Both the position numbers and the translations under genes were made by a program. Below the pieces are notes generated by a model. That model did no database searches. It was not told the DNA's origin and worked only from the letters and a program-made list of their open reading frames with translations. From Xanthobacteraceae bacterium (lineage in GTDB: Bacteria > Pseudomonadota > Alphaproteobacteria > Rhizobiales > Xanthobacteraceae), in assembly GCA_022844205.1 (NCBI GenBank), contig JALHMF010000001.1:432028-496027 (forward strand): 64,000 nucleotides of DNA. Direction: 5' to 3'. Positions 39,757 to 48,459 of the stretch are shown piece by piece (the first letter of the stretch is position 1; each line of letters begins with the position of its first letter).

Positions 39757-41297
39757 TGCGTACCGGTTTTGCGAGCCCCCTCCAGTCCTCCATTTTCGTC
39801 GAAGGCCTGCGTGCCCGCCCGGCATTCTTCGTCGCGCTGGCGCTCCTGTCGCACGCGCTGGTGTGGACCTTGTGCGCCTGGATCGCCGATCCGACGCCGC
39901 ATCCGAAGCTCGCGATCGGCGCTGCACTGGGACGCGAATGGCAGCTCGCCTATCTCGGCATTCCGCCGCTGCCGGTCTGGATTGCCGAAATCGCTTACTC
40001 AATAGGCGGTGTCCCGGCGCTGTATGCGCTCGGGCCGTTCACAGTGGCGCTCGCCGGCTGGTTCGTCTTCGCCTTCGCGCGCCGCGTCGCCGGCGACCGC
40101 TACGGCGCGCTCGCCACGTTCCTGATGGCGGGCGTGCACCCGGTCGCCTTTCCGGTCGGGGCGTTCGATTCCAGCATCGTGCAGATGCCGCTCGCGGCCC
40201 TTGCCGTATGGTTGTGGTGGCTCGCCGTCACCGAACGCAACCGTCTTTGCTGGCTCGCCTTCGGCTTTGTAATCGGCGTTACGACCTATGCGGGCGTGCA
40301 GGGAATGTTCCTGCTCATGGTGCTGATCGGATTGACGGCCGCGACCCCCACCGGCCGCGTCAGCCTGCGCGCGCACGATGCGCTGCTCTCGGCGGTCGGC
40401 GCGCTGTTTGTCTTCACCCTCACCATCACGCCGCGCGTGATCTCGCTTGCCGGGAAAAATTTCTCCGGCCTGATGCCGGAATTCCCAGCCGGCGTGGAGG
40501 ATGGAGAAACCGGCACCATCGGTCTCTTGCTGGTGGTGCTGCTCGGCCATCTCGGGGTTGCGATGATGGTGGCGCTCGCCTCATCGTTCCGCGCGAAGGA
40601 TCATGAGAACGCCCCGCAATTCGTGCGTCCGCCAATCCTGCGCTTCGGGCGCGTCGTGGCGCTGACGCTCGCGGCGGCGCCGCTTGCGTTGGCGCTGGTT
40701 GCCGCCTTTATCGCGAACGTCACCTTTCCGCCCGCGGCCGCGGCGCCGCTGCTGCTTTATTCCGGCCTGCTCGTGATGGTGCTGGTGGAAAAGACCATCC
40801 GCATTCATCGTCAGCGCGCGGTGTCGGTGGCGGCGCTGACATTGCTTTTCCTGCCGCCGGTTCTGGAGATTGCGACCGCCATCGCATCGCCTTACGGCAG
40901 CGAGCGCGGGCGGCCGACCAACTGGCCCGCCGCCACCGCGTCGCGCTTTGTCACGGATGTGTTCCGCACGCGCACCGGTAAGCCGCTGGAATATGTGATC
41001 GGCGACATCACGCTGGCGAGCACGGTGGCGCTGTTGAGCCGCGACCGTCCGCGCGTTTATATCGACGCCGATAAATCGAAGTCGCCGTGGATCGACGACG
41101 CGAAGCTGCGCAGCAGCGGGGCGGTAGTGATCTGGCGGATCGAGGGTGCTGACGCCTCGCCGCCGCTTTCGTTGACGGGAAATCTTCCACCGCTCACGCT
41201 GGAAGCGCCCGTCAGCAACCGATGGGTCCGCCCCGGCTCGCTCGACTTCGCCCGCTTCGGCTGGGCGATCATCGCGCCGGACAAAATCGGCAACTAG
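39756..41297 (+). CDS. Membrane glycosyltransferase, family 39-like
   Basis: A 513-residue integral membrane protein. Hydrophobic helices cover residues about 25-400, starting FFVALALLSHALVWTLCAW; a soluble periplasmic tail follows (RPTNWPAATASRFVTDVF onward). The start resembles GT39/ArnT-like transferases that use polyprenyl-phosphate sugars. Acceptor and sugar are unknown. ATG 39756 overlaps the rnhB stop by one base, and the genes form one transcript. Confidence 0.75.
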   Translation: MRTGFASPLQSSIFVEGLRARPAFFVALALLSHALVWTLCAWIADPTPHPKLAIGAALGREWQLAYLGIPPLPVWIAEIAYSIGGVPALYALGPFTVALAGWFVFAFARRVAGDRYGALATFLMAGVHPVAFPVGAFDSSIVQMPLAALAVWLWWLAVTERNRLCWLAFGFVIGVTTYAGVQGMFLLMVLIGLTAATPTGRVSLRAHDALLSAVGALFVFTLTITPRVISLAGKNFSGLMPEFPAGVEDGETGTIGLLLVVLLGHLGVAMMVALASSFRAKDHENAPQFVRPPILRFGRVVALTLAAAPLALALVAAFIANVTFPPAAAAPLLLYSGLLVMVLVEKTIRIHRQRAVSVAALTLLFLPPVLEIATAIASPYGSERGRPTNWPAATASRFVTDVFRTRTGKPLEYVIGDITLASTVALLSRDRPRVYIDADKSKSPWIDDAKLRSSGAVVIWRIEGADASPPLSLTGNLPPLTLEAPVSNRWVRPGSLDFARFGWAIIAPDKIGN

Positions 41298-41977
41298 ATT
41301 TTCTGCTGGAGCCGGTCCGCCGCCTTGCTGGTGAGTTCTTCGCGGCCCGCGCGGCGTTTCTTGCCGTCTTCCAGCACCGCCTGCACGATCTCCGGCGGAG
41401 AGGTGAACGGTGTCCCGCCCTTGAACGGCGGGGCAGGGTCGTACTCGATCGCCAGCTGGATTTTCTTTGCTACCGTTTCGCCCGCCGCATCGGCCACCAC
41501 GCGCAGCGCCATGTCGATGCCCGAAGTGACACCGCCCGACGTGTAGAACTTTCCGTCCACGGTCATGCGCTCGTCGGAAACGCTGACGCCGAACTTCGCG
41601 AGCAGATCGCGCGCCTGCCAGTGCGCGCCCGCCTTCTTTCCGCGCAAAAGTCCGGCGGCGGCGAGCAGCAGCGAGCCGGTGCAGATGCCGAACACATATT
41701 TCGCGCGTTCGGATTCGCGCCGCACGTAGTCCAGCCACGCATCGTCGAGCAGGATCGCATCGATGCCTGCACCGCCCGGCACCACAAAAATGTCGGAAGG
41801 CTTCGCACTCTCGCGCGTCTGCATCGGTAGAATCGTCAGCCCACGGTCGGTGCGCACCGGCTGCATGGATTCCGCGACGAGATCGACCGTCCAGCCCGGC
41901 GTGCGCGCGAGCACTTCATACGGCCCGGTGATGTCGAGCTGCACCATGTCCTTGACGGCGACGATGTTGATTTGCAT
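41294..41977 (-). CDS. DJ-1/PfpI-family protein, isonitrile hydratase-like
   Basis: A 227-residue DJ-1/PfpI protein. The nucleophile elbow is YVFGICTGSLLLAAAGLL with C99, followed by H119 (AGAHW) and the GGVTSGIDMAL segment common in isonitrile hydratases and transcription-linked relatives. No DNA-binding domain is present, so it is not a GATase1-AraC regulator. The substrate is unknown. It converges on the glycosyltransferase by 4 bases. Confidence 0.85.
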   Translation of the reverse strand: MQINIVAVKDMVQLDITGPYEVLARTPGWTVDLVAESMQPVRTDRGLTILPMQTRESAKPSDIFVVPGGAGIDAILLDDAWLDYVRRESERAKYVFGICTGSLLLAAAGLLRGKKAGAHWQARDLLAKFGVSVSDERMTVDGKFYTSGGVTSGIDMALRVVADAAGETVAKKIQLAIEYDPAPPFKGGTPFTSPPEIVQAVLEDGKKRRAGREELTSKAADRLQQKI

Positions 41978-42027
41978 GGGGCGATACCGAATCCACAAGG
42001 CTTATCAAATATGCTATGCTTGTATTT

Positions 42028-42249
42028 ATGAGTAGCAAATTGAAGGAAGTTCTGAAACGCGCCGAAAACTGGCCGCAACAGGCTCAGGACGAGCTTGCGG
42101 AAATAGCGCTGGAAATTGAAGCGGCATTTCAGGGCGGCGAGTACAGTCCAACAGAAGATGAATTGCGAGCCATCGATGAGGCGAGCGCGAGCCGGGTAGC
42201 GACAAACGAGGAGATCGAGGCCGCGTTTCGAAGTTTTCGCCGCGCATGA
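42028..42249 (+). CDS. Antitoxin of a ParE/RelE-type pair
   Basis: A 73-residue acidic protein (EEIEAAFRSFRRA at the end, segment ALEIEAAFQGGEYSPTEDELRAIDEA). This pattern is common next to ParE/RelE toxins in Rhizobiales. ATG 42028 is used. The ORF overlaps the following toxin start (ATGA), the typical coupling of such pairs. The partner toxin is broken, so this gene may be a free relic. Confidence 0.65.
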   Translation: MSSKLKEVLKRAENWPQQAQDELAEIALEIEAAFQGGEYSPTEDELRAIDEASASRVATNEEIEAAFRSFRRA

Positions 42250-42512
42250 AGCTTGAGTTTAGCGCCCGCGCCGTCGCCGATCTTTTGCAAGCTTCTGAGT
42301 ATAGCCACCAATTTGGGACTGCCGTCTCCATTGCGCTCGAAAATCGAATCCGCCGTGTCATCCAGCGAATATCGGAGCATCCAGGATCAGGAGCCAGAAT
42401 TCCGCAGCGTCCCGGCGTTTTTGTCGTTCCTCTAGCGCTCAATGATACCCCTCGCCTTCCTTTAGCTTGCCCCAGAACACCCAGTAGACGAGTCCCGTGT
42501 AAGCGAGATTGA
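42246..42512 (+). pseudogene. ParE/RelE-type toxin, C-terminally truncated
   Basis: The first 62 codons match the ParE/RelE fold start (KLEFSARAVADLLQASEYS, then RRVIQRISEHPGSGARIPQRPGVFVVPL). A full toxin would go on with a YPYLIYY-like strand and a closing basic helix. Here the frame instead reads unrelated residues into the antisense of cydB, whose stop is at 42439. The fusion point is near 42435. The last strands carry key catalytic residues, so the toxin is probably dead. Confidence 0.7.
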
Positions 42513-43443
42513 TCGGCAACAGCACGAGCGTGCCGATCAGCATGAAGATCTGGCTCGCGGGCACGGCGGCCGTATCCCATACCGTCAGTGACGGCGGCAC
42601 CAGATACGGGTAATTGGAAACCACCAGCCCGAAATAGCCGAGCAGAAAAAGTCCGATCGCGGCGAGGAACGGCGGCAGGTCGCGCCCGTCGTTCAGCCAT
42701 TTCCAGAGTCCGAACGCGAGTGCCGCGGCCGCCACCGGCACAGGCCAGAGATAATAAATGTTCGGCGTCGAGAACCAGCGCATGGCGATGCGGTCGAATT
42801 GCAGCGGCGTCCACAGGCTGACGATGCCCATGCCCACGAGTACCGCGATCAGCAGCAGCTTCGCCTGTTTGCGCGAGCGCTTGTTCACGACGCCATCGGT
42901 GCGGATGAGAAGCCATGTGGCGCCGAGCAGCGCATAGCCGCCGATCACGCACAGCCCGCAGAGCATGGTGAATGGCGTGAGCCAGTCGAAGGCGCCGCCC
43001 GCGAATACGCCGTTCTTCACCGTGATGCCCTGAATCAGTCCGCCGAGAATGACGCCCTGCGAAAACGCGGCGAGGATCGAGCCGCCGGCAAAGGCGAGGT
43101 TCCAGTATTTTTTGCTCGTCTTCGCCACCCAGCGGAATTCAAACGACACGCCGCGGAAAATCAGCGCGAGCAGCATTACGATCACCGGCAGGTACATTGC
43201 CGGCATGATGATCGCGTAGGCTTTGGGGAACGCGACGAAGAGACCCGCGCCGCCGAGGACCAGCCACGTCTCGTTGCCGTCCCAGAACGGCGCCACCGAA
43301 TTCATCATCAGGTCGCGTTCTTTTTCGGTCCTGGTGAACGGAAACAGGATTCCGATGCCGAGGTCGAAACCGTCGAGGATCACATACATCACGACGGCCG
43401 TGCCGATCAGCGCGGCCCAGATGACGGGAAGATACCATTCCAT
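42439..43443 (-). CDS. cydB: Cytochrome bd quinol oxidase subunit II
   Basis: Second subunit of the bd-type terminal oxidase, 334 residues and about nine hydrophobic helices. The N-terminal WAALIGTAVVMYVILDGFDLGIG and the WDGNETWLVLGG segment identify CydB. With CydA it oxidises ubiquinol and reduces O2 to water without pumping protons, with high O2 affinity. It lies 16 bases after cydA. I see no cydX-sized ORF or cydCD beside it. Confidence 0.94.
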   Translation of the reverse strand: MEWYLPVIWAALIGTAVVMYVILDGFDLGIGILFPFTRTEKERDLMMNSVAPFWDGNETWLVLGGAGLFVAFPKAYAIIMPAMYLPVIVMLLALIFRGVSFEFRWVAKTSKKYWNLAFAGGSILAAFSQGVILGGLIQGITVKNGVFAGGAFDWLTPFTMLCGLCVIGGYALLGATWLLIRTDGVVNKRSRKQAKLLLIAVLVGMGIVSLWTPLQFDRIAMRWFSTPNIYYLWPVPVAAAALAFGLWKWLNDGRDLPPFLAAIGLFLLGYFGLVVSNYPYLVPPSLTVWDTAAVPASQIFMLIGTLVLLPINLAYTGLVYWVFWGKLKEGEGYH

Positions 43444-43459
43444 GATTGTTCTCCCGTTC

Positions 43460-44845
43460 TCACAAAACTTTTCGGCCGGCGTCGGCCGCGGTCGAAATCG
43501 GACGCAATGCCGTGCCCTTGCTCGGCGCCGTCGTCACCACTTCCGGTCCCTTCTCGATCAGGCGATTGATGTAATAGACGCCCATCGAGAACACGATGCC
43601 GTACACGACGACAAACAACGCAAGTGTCGTGGCGACCTGCGCGCCGGAGACCGGCGAGATCGCGTCGGCTGTCCGAAGAATTCCCTGCACGAGCCACGGC
43701 TGCCGTCCGCTCTCGGTGACGACCCAGCCCGCGACCACCGCGACGAAACCGGTCCACCACATCATCGACATCGGCCTCAAAAACCATTCGCTGCTGAACA
43801 GCCTTCGCCGCCACCACAGGAAGACACCGAGCCAGGACGATGCAATCATGAACAGCCCGATGCCCACCATGATGCGGAACGAGAAGAACACATTCTTCAC
43901 CGGCGGCCGGTCCTGCGGCGGCACACTTTTCAGGCCGGGAAACAATCCATCCGGATCGTGCGTCAGGATCAGCGAAGCGCCCTTGGGAATTGAAATCTCG
44001 AAAAGATTCCGCTCGTTCTTTTCATCCGGCCACGCGAAAAGCACCAGCGCGCCCGGCTTCGATCCGTCCCAATGTCCCTCCATCGCCGCGACCTTGATCG
44101 GCTGATGCTTCAGCGTGTTCAGCCCGTGCTGGTCGCCGATGAAAAGCTGCAAGGGGGCCACGATGGCGGCGAAGCCGACGCCCATGCGCAACATGGTGCG
44201 CGCCTCGGGCATGTAGCGGCCGGAGATCATGTAGCGCGCACCGACCGCCAGAACGACGAACGAGGTCGTCAGATACGCCGCCGTGACCATGTGCGCGAGG
44301 CGGTAGGGAAAGCTCGGGTTGAAGACGATCGTCACCCAGTCGAGCGGGTAGGCGATGCCGTTGCGGATTTCATGGCCCGCCGGCGTCTGCATCCAGCTGT
44401 TCGCCGACAGAATCCAGAACGCGGACATCGCGGTGCCGGCCGCCACCGCGATGCAGGCCGTGACATGCAGCCACGGCGGCACGCGGTTCCAGCCGAACAG
44501 CATGATGCCGAGGAAGGTCGCCTCAAGAAAGAAAGCCGTCAGCACTTCATAGCCGATCAGCGGGCCGACGACGTTGCCGACAACTTCGGAGAAGCGGCTC
44601 CAGTTCGTGCCGAACTGATAGGAGAGTACGATGCCGGAGACGACGCCCATCGCGAACGACACGGCGAAAATCTTTGTCCAGAAGCGTGCGAGATGATGGT
44701 AGCGCCGCGTGCCGGTCCACAGCCACATCACTTCCAGCGTCGCGATGTAGCTCGCAAGCCCGATGGTGAAGGTCGGGAAGATGATGTGAAAGGTAACGGT
44801 GAAGGCGAACTGGATACGCGCGAGCAGGACGGGATCGAAGTCCAT
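43460..44845 (-). CDS. cydA: Cytochrome bd quinol oxidase subunit I (CioA-type)
   Basis: The heme-bearing subunit, 461 residues. It has RIQFAFTVTFHIIFPTFTIGLA, TAFFLEATFLGIMLFGW, the KVAAMEGHWD glutamate/lysine region and GRQPW with its conserved glutamine. The quinol-binding Q-loop is short, so it belongs to the CIO (cyanide-insensitive) branch. ATG is at 44845. Regulation may involve low oxygen: a TTGA..TCTA half-symmetric sequence lies upstream at 44918-44931 but is too weak to call. Confidence 0.94.
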   Translation of the reverse strand: MDFDPVLLARIQFAFTVTFHIIFPTFTIGLASYIATLEVMWLWTGTRRYHHLARFWTKIFAVSFAMGVVSGIVLSYQFGTNWSRFSEVVGNVVGPLIGYEVLTAFFLEATFLGIMLFGWNRVPPWLHVTACIAVAAGTAMSAFWILSANSWMQTPAGHEIRNGIAYPLDWVTIVFNPSFPYRLAHMVTAAYLTTSFVVLAVGARYMISGRYMPEARTMLRMGVGFAAIVAPLQLFIGDQHGLNTLKHQPIKVAAMEGHWDGSKPGALVLFAWPDEKNERNLFEISIPKGASLILTHDPDGLFPGLKSVPPQDRPPVKNVFFSFRIMVGIGLFMIASSWLGVFLWWRRRLFSSEWFLRPMSMMWWTGFVAVVAGWVVTESGRQPWLVQGILRTADAISPVSGAQVATTLALFVVVYGIVFSMGVYYINRLIEKGPEVVTTAPSKGTALRPISTAADAGRKVL

Positions 44846-45057
44846 GACGGCTCCTCAATGACAAATTCCGGCATGAGTGGAAACGATCCATAATGCCTGG
44901 AACTGGCGCTGGCCGGCTTGACGCAGGTCTATCCAAAAGATCGGCTGCTTTGCCTGACAAGGCAACAGGCACTGTTGCGGGTAAAATCGCCTGCAACGGG
45001 TTCGTTGCGTGCAATGCAGCGGCTTTACTGGTGCGGCGGTTCTGCTAAATCGTCCCC

Positions 45058-45711
45058 ATGTTCACCCGTGAAAATCCCAGTCCGCGCTACCAGGAACTGC
45101 TGGCGCTCTATAAATCGGCGCACAAGGACGGGCTTCCCCATATCGGGGTGACGGCGGAAGAAACCTTCGACGGCCGCTCGCTTACAAAAGAGCTGCCGAA
45201 GATCAAGGATTTGGTCCACCGGACGGGCGCCGCTACCATTCTCGATTACGGTTGCGGCAAGGCGCTGTATCACAAGGCGCGAGATTTTCAGCTGACGACA
45301 GGCGAAACCGCCGCCAGCGTGCAGGATTATCTCGGCGTCAGGGAAATCGCTCTCTACGATCCGGGCGTGCCGGAATATTCGGCCATGCCGGAACAAAAAT
45401 TCGACGGGGTTATTTCTACCGACGTTCTTGAACATATTCCGCAGCAGGACATTCCGTGGATTCTGGAAGAGATGTTTTCCGCAGCAAACAAATTCGTGTT
45501 CGCCAACGTGGCGAGTTTTCCCGCCAAGAAATCGTTCTCAAACGGCGAGAACGCACACTGCACGCAACAGCCGCCGCAGTGGTGGGGCCCGCATTTGGTC
45601 GAACTATCCAAGCGCCATCCCGGCAAGCTTCTGCGCTTCGAAATCAGCGAGGTGGTTACCACGCCGGCGGGCAACCAGATTCGCACGACGACAATTTCGA
45701 ACATCCGCTGA
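45058..45711 (+). CDS. Class I SAM-dependent methyltransferase
   Basis: A 217-residue protein with the SAM motif I ILDYGCGKA (residues about 61-69) and the second acidic residue in ALYDPGVPEY. Post-motif TDVLEHIPQQD is the typical metal-free acceptor-side helix. The substrate is unknown. The N-terminal YQELLALYKSAHKDGLP is conserved in rhizobial members of unknown target. It is divergent from cydA, with 212 bases between, and a single gene. Confidence 0.75.
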   Translation: MFTRENPSPRYQELLALYKSAHKDGLPHIGVTAEETFDGRSLTKELPKIKDLVHRTGAATILDYGCGKALYHKARDFQLTTGETAASVQDYLGVREIALYDPGVPEYSAMPEQKFDGVISTDVLEHIPQQDIPWILEEMFSAANKFVFANVASFPAKKSFSNGENAHCTQQPPQWWGPHLVELSKRHPGKLLRFEISEVVTTPAGNQIRTTTISNIR

Positions 45712-45964
45712 GACAATCTTCGCGCGGTTGGAAACCGCCGAGCGGAGCCTTTTCCGCGCGGCTTCGAAAAATTTATTGAATTTCCAGCGATTTAGCCTCG
45801 TTTCAGCACCAGTGGAAACCCGGTAAATAGCGAGCGCATTCCCCGGGCACGCCGCTATGCTTGGCGTTCGCGTGGCAGTTATTGGGGATTTTCGACGCTG
45901 ACAGTTTCGCCGCCGGCATGTGTCCTCAGGCACCTGCTGCCAGTGTCGTCACAGGGGGATATCG
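45712..45964. other. Intergenic region upstream of the purine permease
   Basis: These 253 bases hold AT-rich DNA and a GCGGCGTGCCCGG-like GC-rich section but no gene, RNA fold or repeat that I can name. Any permease promoter lies here. Confidence 0.4.
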
Positions 45965-47308
45965 ATGGCTAAAAAAGTGATGAGACGCGCGTCGCCGTCC
46001 GGCAACGGACTTGAGACCGCGCTCGACAATTATTTTGGTTTGACGAAAGCGGGCACCAACGTGCGCACGGAGCTGATCGCGGGCTTCACGACCTTCCTGA
46101 CGATGGCCTACATCATTTTCGTCAATCCGCAGATTCTCGGCAATGCGGGCATGGACAAGGGAGCGGTATTCGTCGCGACCTGTCTTGCGGCGGCGTTCTC
46201 GACCTTGCTGATGGCGCTCTACGCGAATTATCCGATCGCGCTGGCACCCGGCATGGGCCTCAATGCGTTCTTCGCCTTCACCATCGTGCTCACCTACAAA
46301 TACACTTGGCAGCAGGCGCTCGGCGCCGTGTTTCTGTCCGGCGTGCTGTTCTTCTTGGTCTCGGTGTTCAAAATCCGGGAATACATCATCAACGCGATCC
46401 CGCTGAACCTGAAGATCGCCATCTCCGCGGGCGTCGGCTTGTTCCTCGCGATCATCGCGCTGCAAACTTCGGGCATCATTGTCGATCATCCCGCGACGCT
46501 GGTGTCGCTGGGCGACATGAAACAGCCCGCACCGCTGCTGGCGCTGCTCGGCTTCATCCTCATCGCGGCATTAAACTACCGGAAAATTCCGGGCGGCACG
46601 CTGATCGGCATTCTGGCCGTGGCGCTGATCGGCATTCCGTTCGGCGTCGCGCAATGGCAGGGCCTCGTGTCGCTGCCGCCGTCCATCGCGCCGACGCTCT
46701 TCAAGCTCGATTTCTCGCGTGCGCTTGAACTGAGCTTCATCATCATTGTGCTGACGCTGTTGCTCGTCGATCTCTTCGACAACGCCGGTACGCTGATCGG
46801 CGTTACCCACCGCGCAGGCCTGCTCGACAAGCAGGGCCGCCTGCCGCGCATGCGTCAGGCGTTGATGGCGGACTCGCTCGCCGCGATGTTCGGCTCGCTC
46901 GTCGGCACGTCGACGACCACGAGCTACATCGAGTCGAGTGCGGGCGTGCAGGCGGGCGGGCGCACCGGCCTGATGGCGGCGTTCGTCGCGATCTTCTTCC
47001 TGCTGGCACTCTTCTTCGCGCCGCTTGCCGGCATGATCCCGGCCTACGCATCGGCCGCGGCCTTGCTGTACGTCGCGTGCCTGATGACGCGCGGTCTTGC
47101 CGAGATCGACTGGAAGGATGTGACGGAATACGCGCCGGCGGTGGTTACGGCCATCACCATGCCGCTGACGTATTCCATCGCCGACGGCATCGGCTTCGGC
47201 TTTATCACCTACGCGCTGCTAAAGATTTTCTCCGGACGGCTGAGCAAGCTCGATCCGGTGATCATCGTGCTCGCGGCGCTGTTCGCGGTGAAGTTCTTGA
47301 TCAAGTGA
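45965..47308 (+). CDS. NCS2 family purine permease (AzgA-like)
   Basis: A 447-residue integral membrane transporter. The N-terminal FGLTKAGTNVRTELIAGFTTFLTMAYIIFVNP is split across TM1, and the SLVGTSTTTSYIESSAG segment binds the base. These mark the AzgA branch of NCS2 transporters for adenine, guanine and hypoxanthine. It runs on the proton gradient. ATG 45965 is chosen over 45920. It is a single gene followed by a composite repeat. Confidence 0.9.
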   Translation: MAKKVMRRASPSGNGLETALDNYFGLTKAGTNVRTELIAGFTTFLTMAYIIFVNPQILGNAGMDKGAVFVATCLAAAFSTLLMALYANYPIALAPGMGLNAFFAFTIVLTYKYTWQQALGAVFLSGVLFFLVSVFKIREYIINAIPLNLKIAISAGVGLFLAIIALQTSGIIVDHPATLVSLGDMKQPAPLLALLGFILIAALNYRKIPGGTLIGILAVALIGIPFGVAQWQGLVSLPPSIAPTLFKLDFSRALELSFIIIVLTLLLVDLFDNAGTLIGVTHRAGLLDKQGRLPRMRQALMADSLAAMFGSLVGTSTTTSYIESSAGVQAGGRTGLMAAFVAIFFLLALFFAPLAGMIPAYASAAALLYVACLMTRGLAEIDWKDVTEYAPAVVTAITMPLTYSIADGIGFGFITYALLKIFSGRLSKLDPVIIVLAALFAVKFLIK

Positions 47309-47312
47309 GAAA

Positions 47313-47418
47313 CGCCTCACCCTTCGAGACGCGAGCTGCGCTCGCTCCTCAGGGTGAGGCGGAAAACCAAAGCCCTCATCCTGAGGAGGCTGCGAAGCAG
47401 CCGTCTCGAAGGATGGGG
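47313..47418. repeat. Composite palindromic repeat
   Basis: Module of CCTCACCCTTCGAGACGCG, CTCCTCAGGGTGAGG, CCTCATCCTGAGGAGG and CCGTCTCGAAGGATGGGGG. Same family as 21340 and 48343. It separates the convergent permease and glycosylase genes and may terminate both. Confidence 0.75.
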
Positions 47419-47419
47419 G

Positions 47420-48244
47420 CTAATTCTTTTCCGCCAGCGCCTTCTTCAGCGACAGAAAATCCCGCCACGAATACCGCTTCTCCAGCGGCGAGCGCAGGAG
47501 ATAGGCCGGGTGGAACGTCACCAGCGCCTTGATGGTGCGCGTGCCGGTATCGTAATCGTACCAGCGGCCCCTGACCGAACGAATCCCGTCCTTGATGCCG
47601 AGCATGGTCTGCATCGACGGCTTGCCGAGACAGACCAGAAAATCCGGATTGGCGAGTTCGATCTGTCTGCGGATGAACGGAAAACAGATCGCCGTTTCCT
47701 GCGGCGTCGGTGTCCGGTTGCCCGGCGGCCGCCACGGAATGATGTTCGCGATGTAAACCTGCGTCCGATCCAGCCCGATCGCCTTCATCATCTGGTCGAG
47801 CAGTTTTCCCGAGCGGCCCACGAAAGGAAGCCCGTCGCGGTCTTCTTCCGCGCCCGGCGCCTCGCCGACGAACATCACGCGCGCTTGGGGATTGCCGTCG
47901 GCAAAAACCAGACTATGCGCCATCTGTTTCAGCGCGCAGCCCTCGAAGCGGGAAAGAATCTCGCGCAATTCGTCCAGGGTTTTCGCGCCGGCCGCCGCCG
48001 AGCGGGCGGCGGACACCGCTTCCTCCGCGCCGGGCAACGGTGTGGCGGGAGCGGGTGCGATGGCTGGCGAGGGCCTAAAATTCGAGACGGAGGTCGGGCG
48101 CGGTTGTGGCGTGGGTGCGGCTGCCGGCGTTGGCGCAACCTCGGTGAAACGGTTCGGCGCTTCCTCCGCTAAAGCCACATCGACCCCCGCTTCCAGGTGG
48201 AAGGCGAGGATGTCGGCGGGGGAATGATGCGAACTGGAATTCAT
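47420..48244 (-). CDS. Family 4-like uracil-DNA glycosylase
   Basis: Excises uracil from DNA. The 274-residue protein has a proline/alanine-rich N-terminal extension (residues 1-90), the active-site GEAPGAEEDRDGLPFVGRSG (from 127), PWRPPGNRTPT and FHPAYLLRSP, the family 4 signature. C103 (EGCALKQ) is followed by no CxxC partner; the cluster usually needs four cysteines and I see two more plausible ones (AICFPF, FLVCLGK). A [4Fe-4S] site is therefore uncertain. It lies with its stop at the composite repeat. Confidence 0.88.
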   Translation of the reverse strand: MNSSSHHSPADILAFHLEAGVDVALAEEAPNRFTEVAPTPAAAPTPQPRPTSVSNFRPSPAIAPAPATPLPGAEEAVSAARSAAAGAKTLDELREILSRFEGCALKQMAHSLVFADGNPQARVMFVGEAPGAEEDRDGLPFVGRSGKLLDQMMKAIGLDRTQVYIANIIPWRPPGNRTPTPQETAICFPFIRRQIELANPDFLVCLGKPSMQTMLGIKDGIRSVRGRWYDYDTGTRTIKALVTFHPAYLLRSPLEKRYSWRDFLSLKKALAEKN

Positions 48245-48342
48245 CTTCGCGATTATAGCAACATAACGCGGCGATGCGTTGCTTTCCTGAGGCCGGTGGA
48301 AAACCGGTTTGAAAATCCCTCGTCTTTAAGAGAGGGTGCAGT

Positions 48343-48442
48343 TCAATCCGCCTCATCCTGAGGAGGGCGCGTAGCGCCCGTCTCGAAGGAGAGGCGGCGC
48401 ATCCTTCGAGACGCCGCCTTCGGCGGCTCCTCAGGATGAGGG
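48343..48442. repeat. Composite palindromic repeat before the ETF-QO gene
   Basis: CCGCCTCATCCTGAGGAGG at the left, CTCCTCAGGATGAGGG at the right, and CCGTCTCGAAGGAGAGG/CATCCTTCGAGACG inside. It ends 18 bases before the ATG of the ETF-QO gene, so it lies in the leader and could shape its translation or transcription. Confidence 0.75.
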
Positions 48443-48459
48443 TCCTACAAGGAAGGAAA

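Noticed and set aside
44918-44931. Possible FNR/FixK box (TTGA-N6-TCTA) upstream of cydA
   Set aside because: The second half-site has a mismatch and the distance to any readable promoter is unclear, so chance is as likely.
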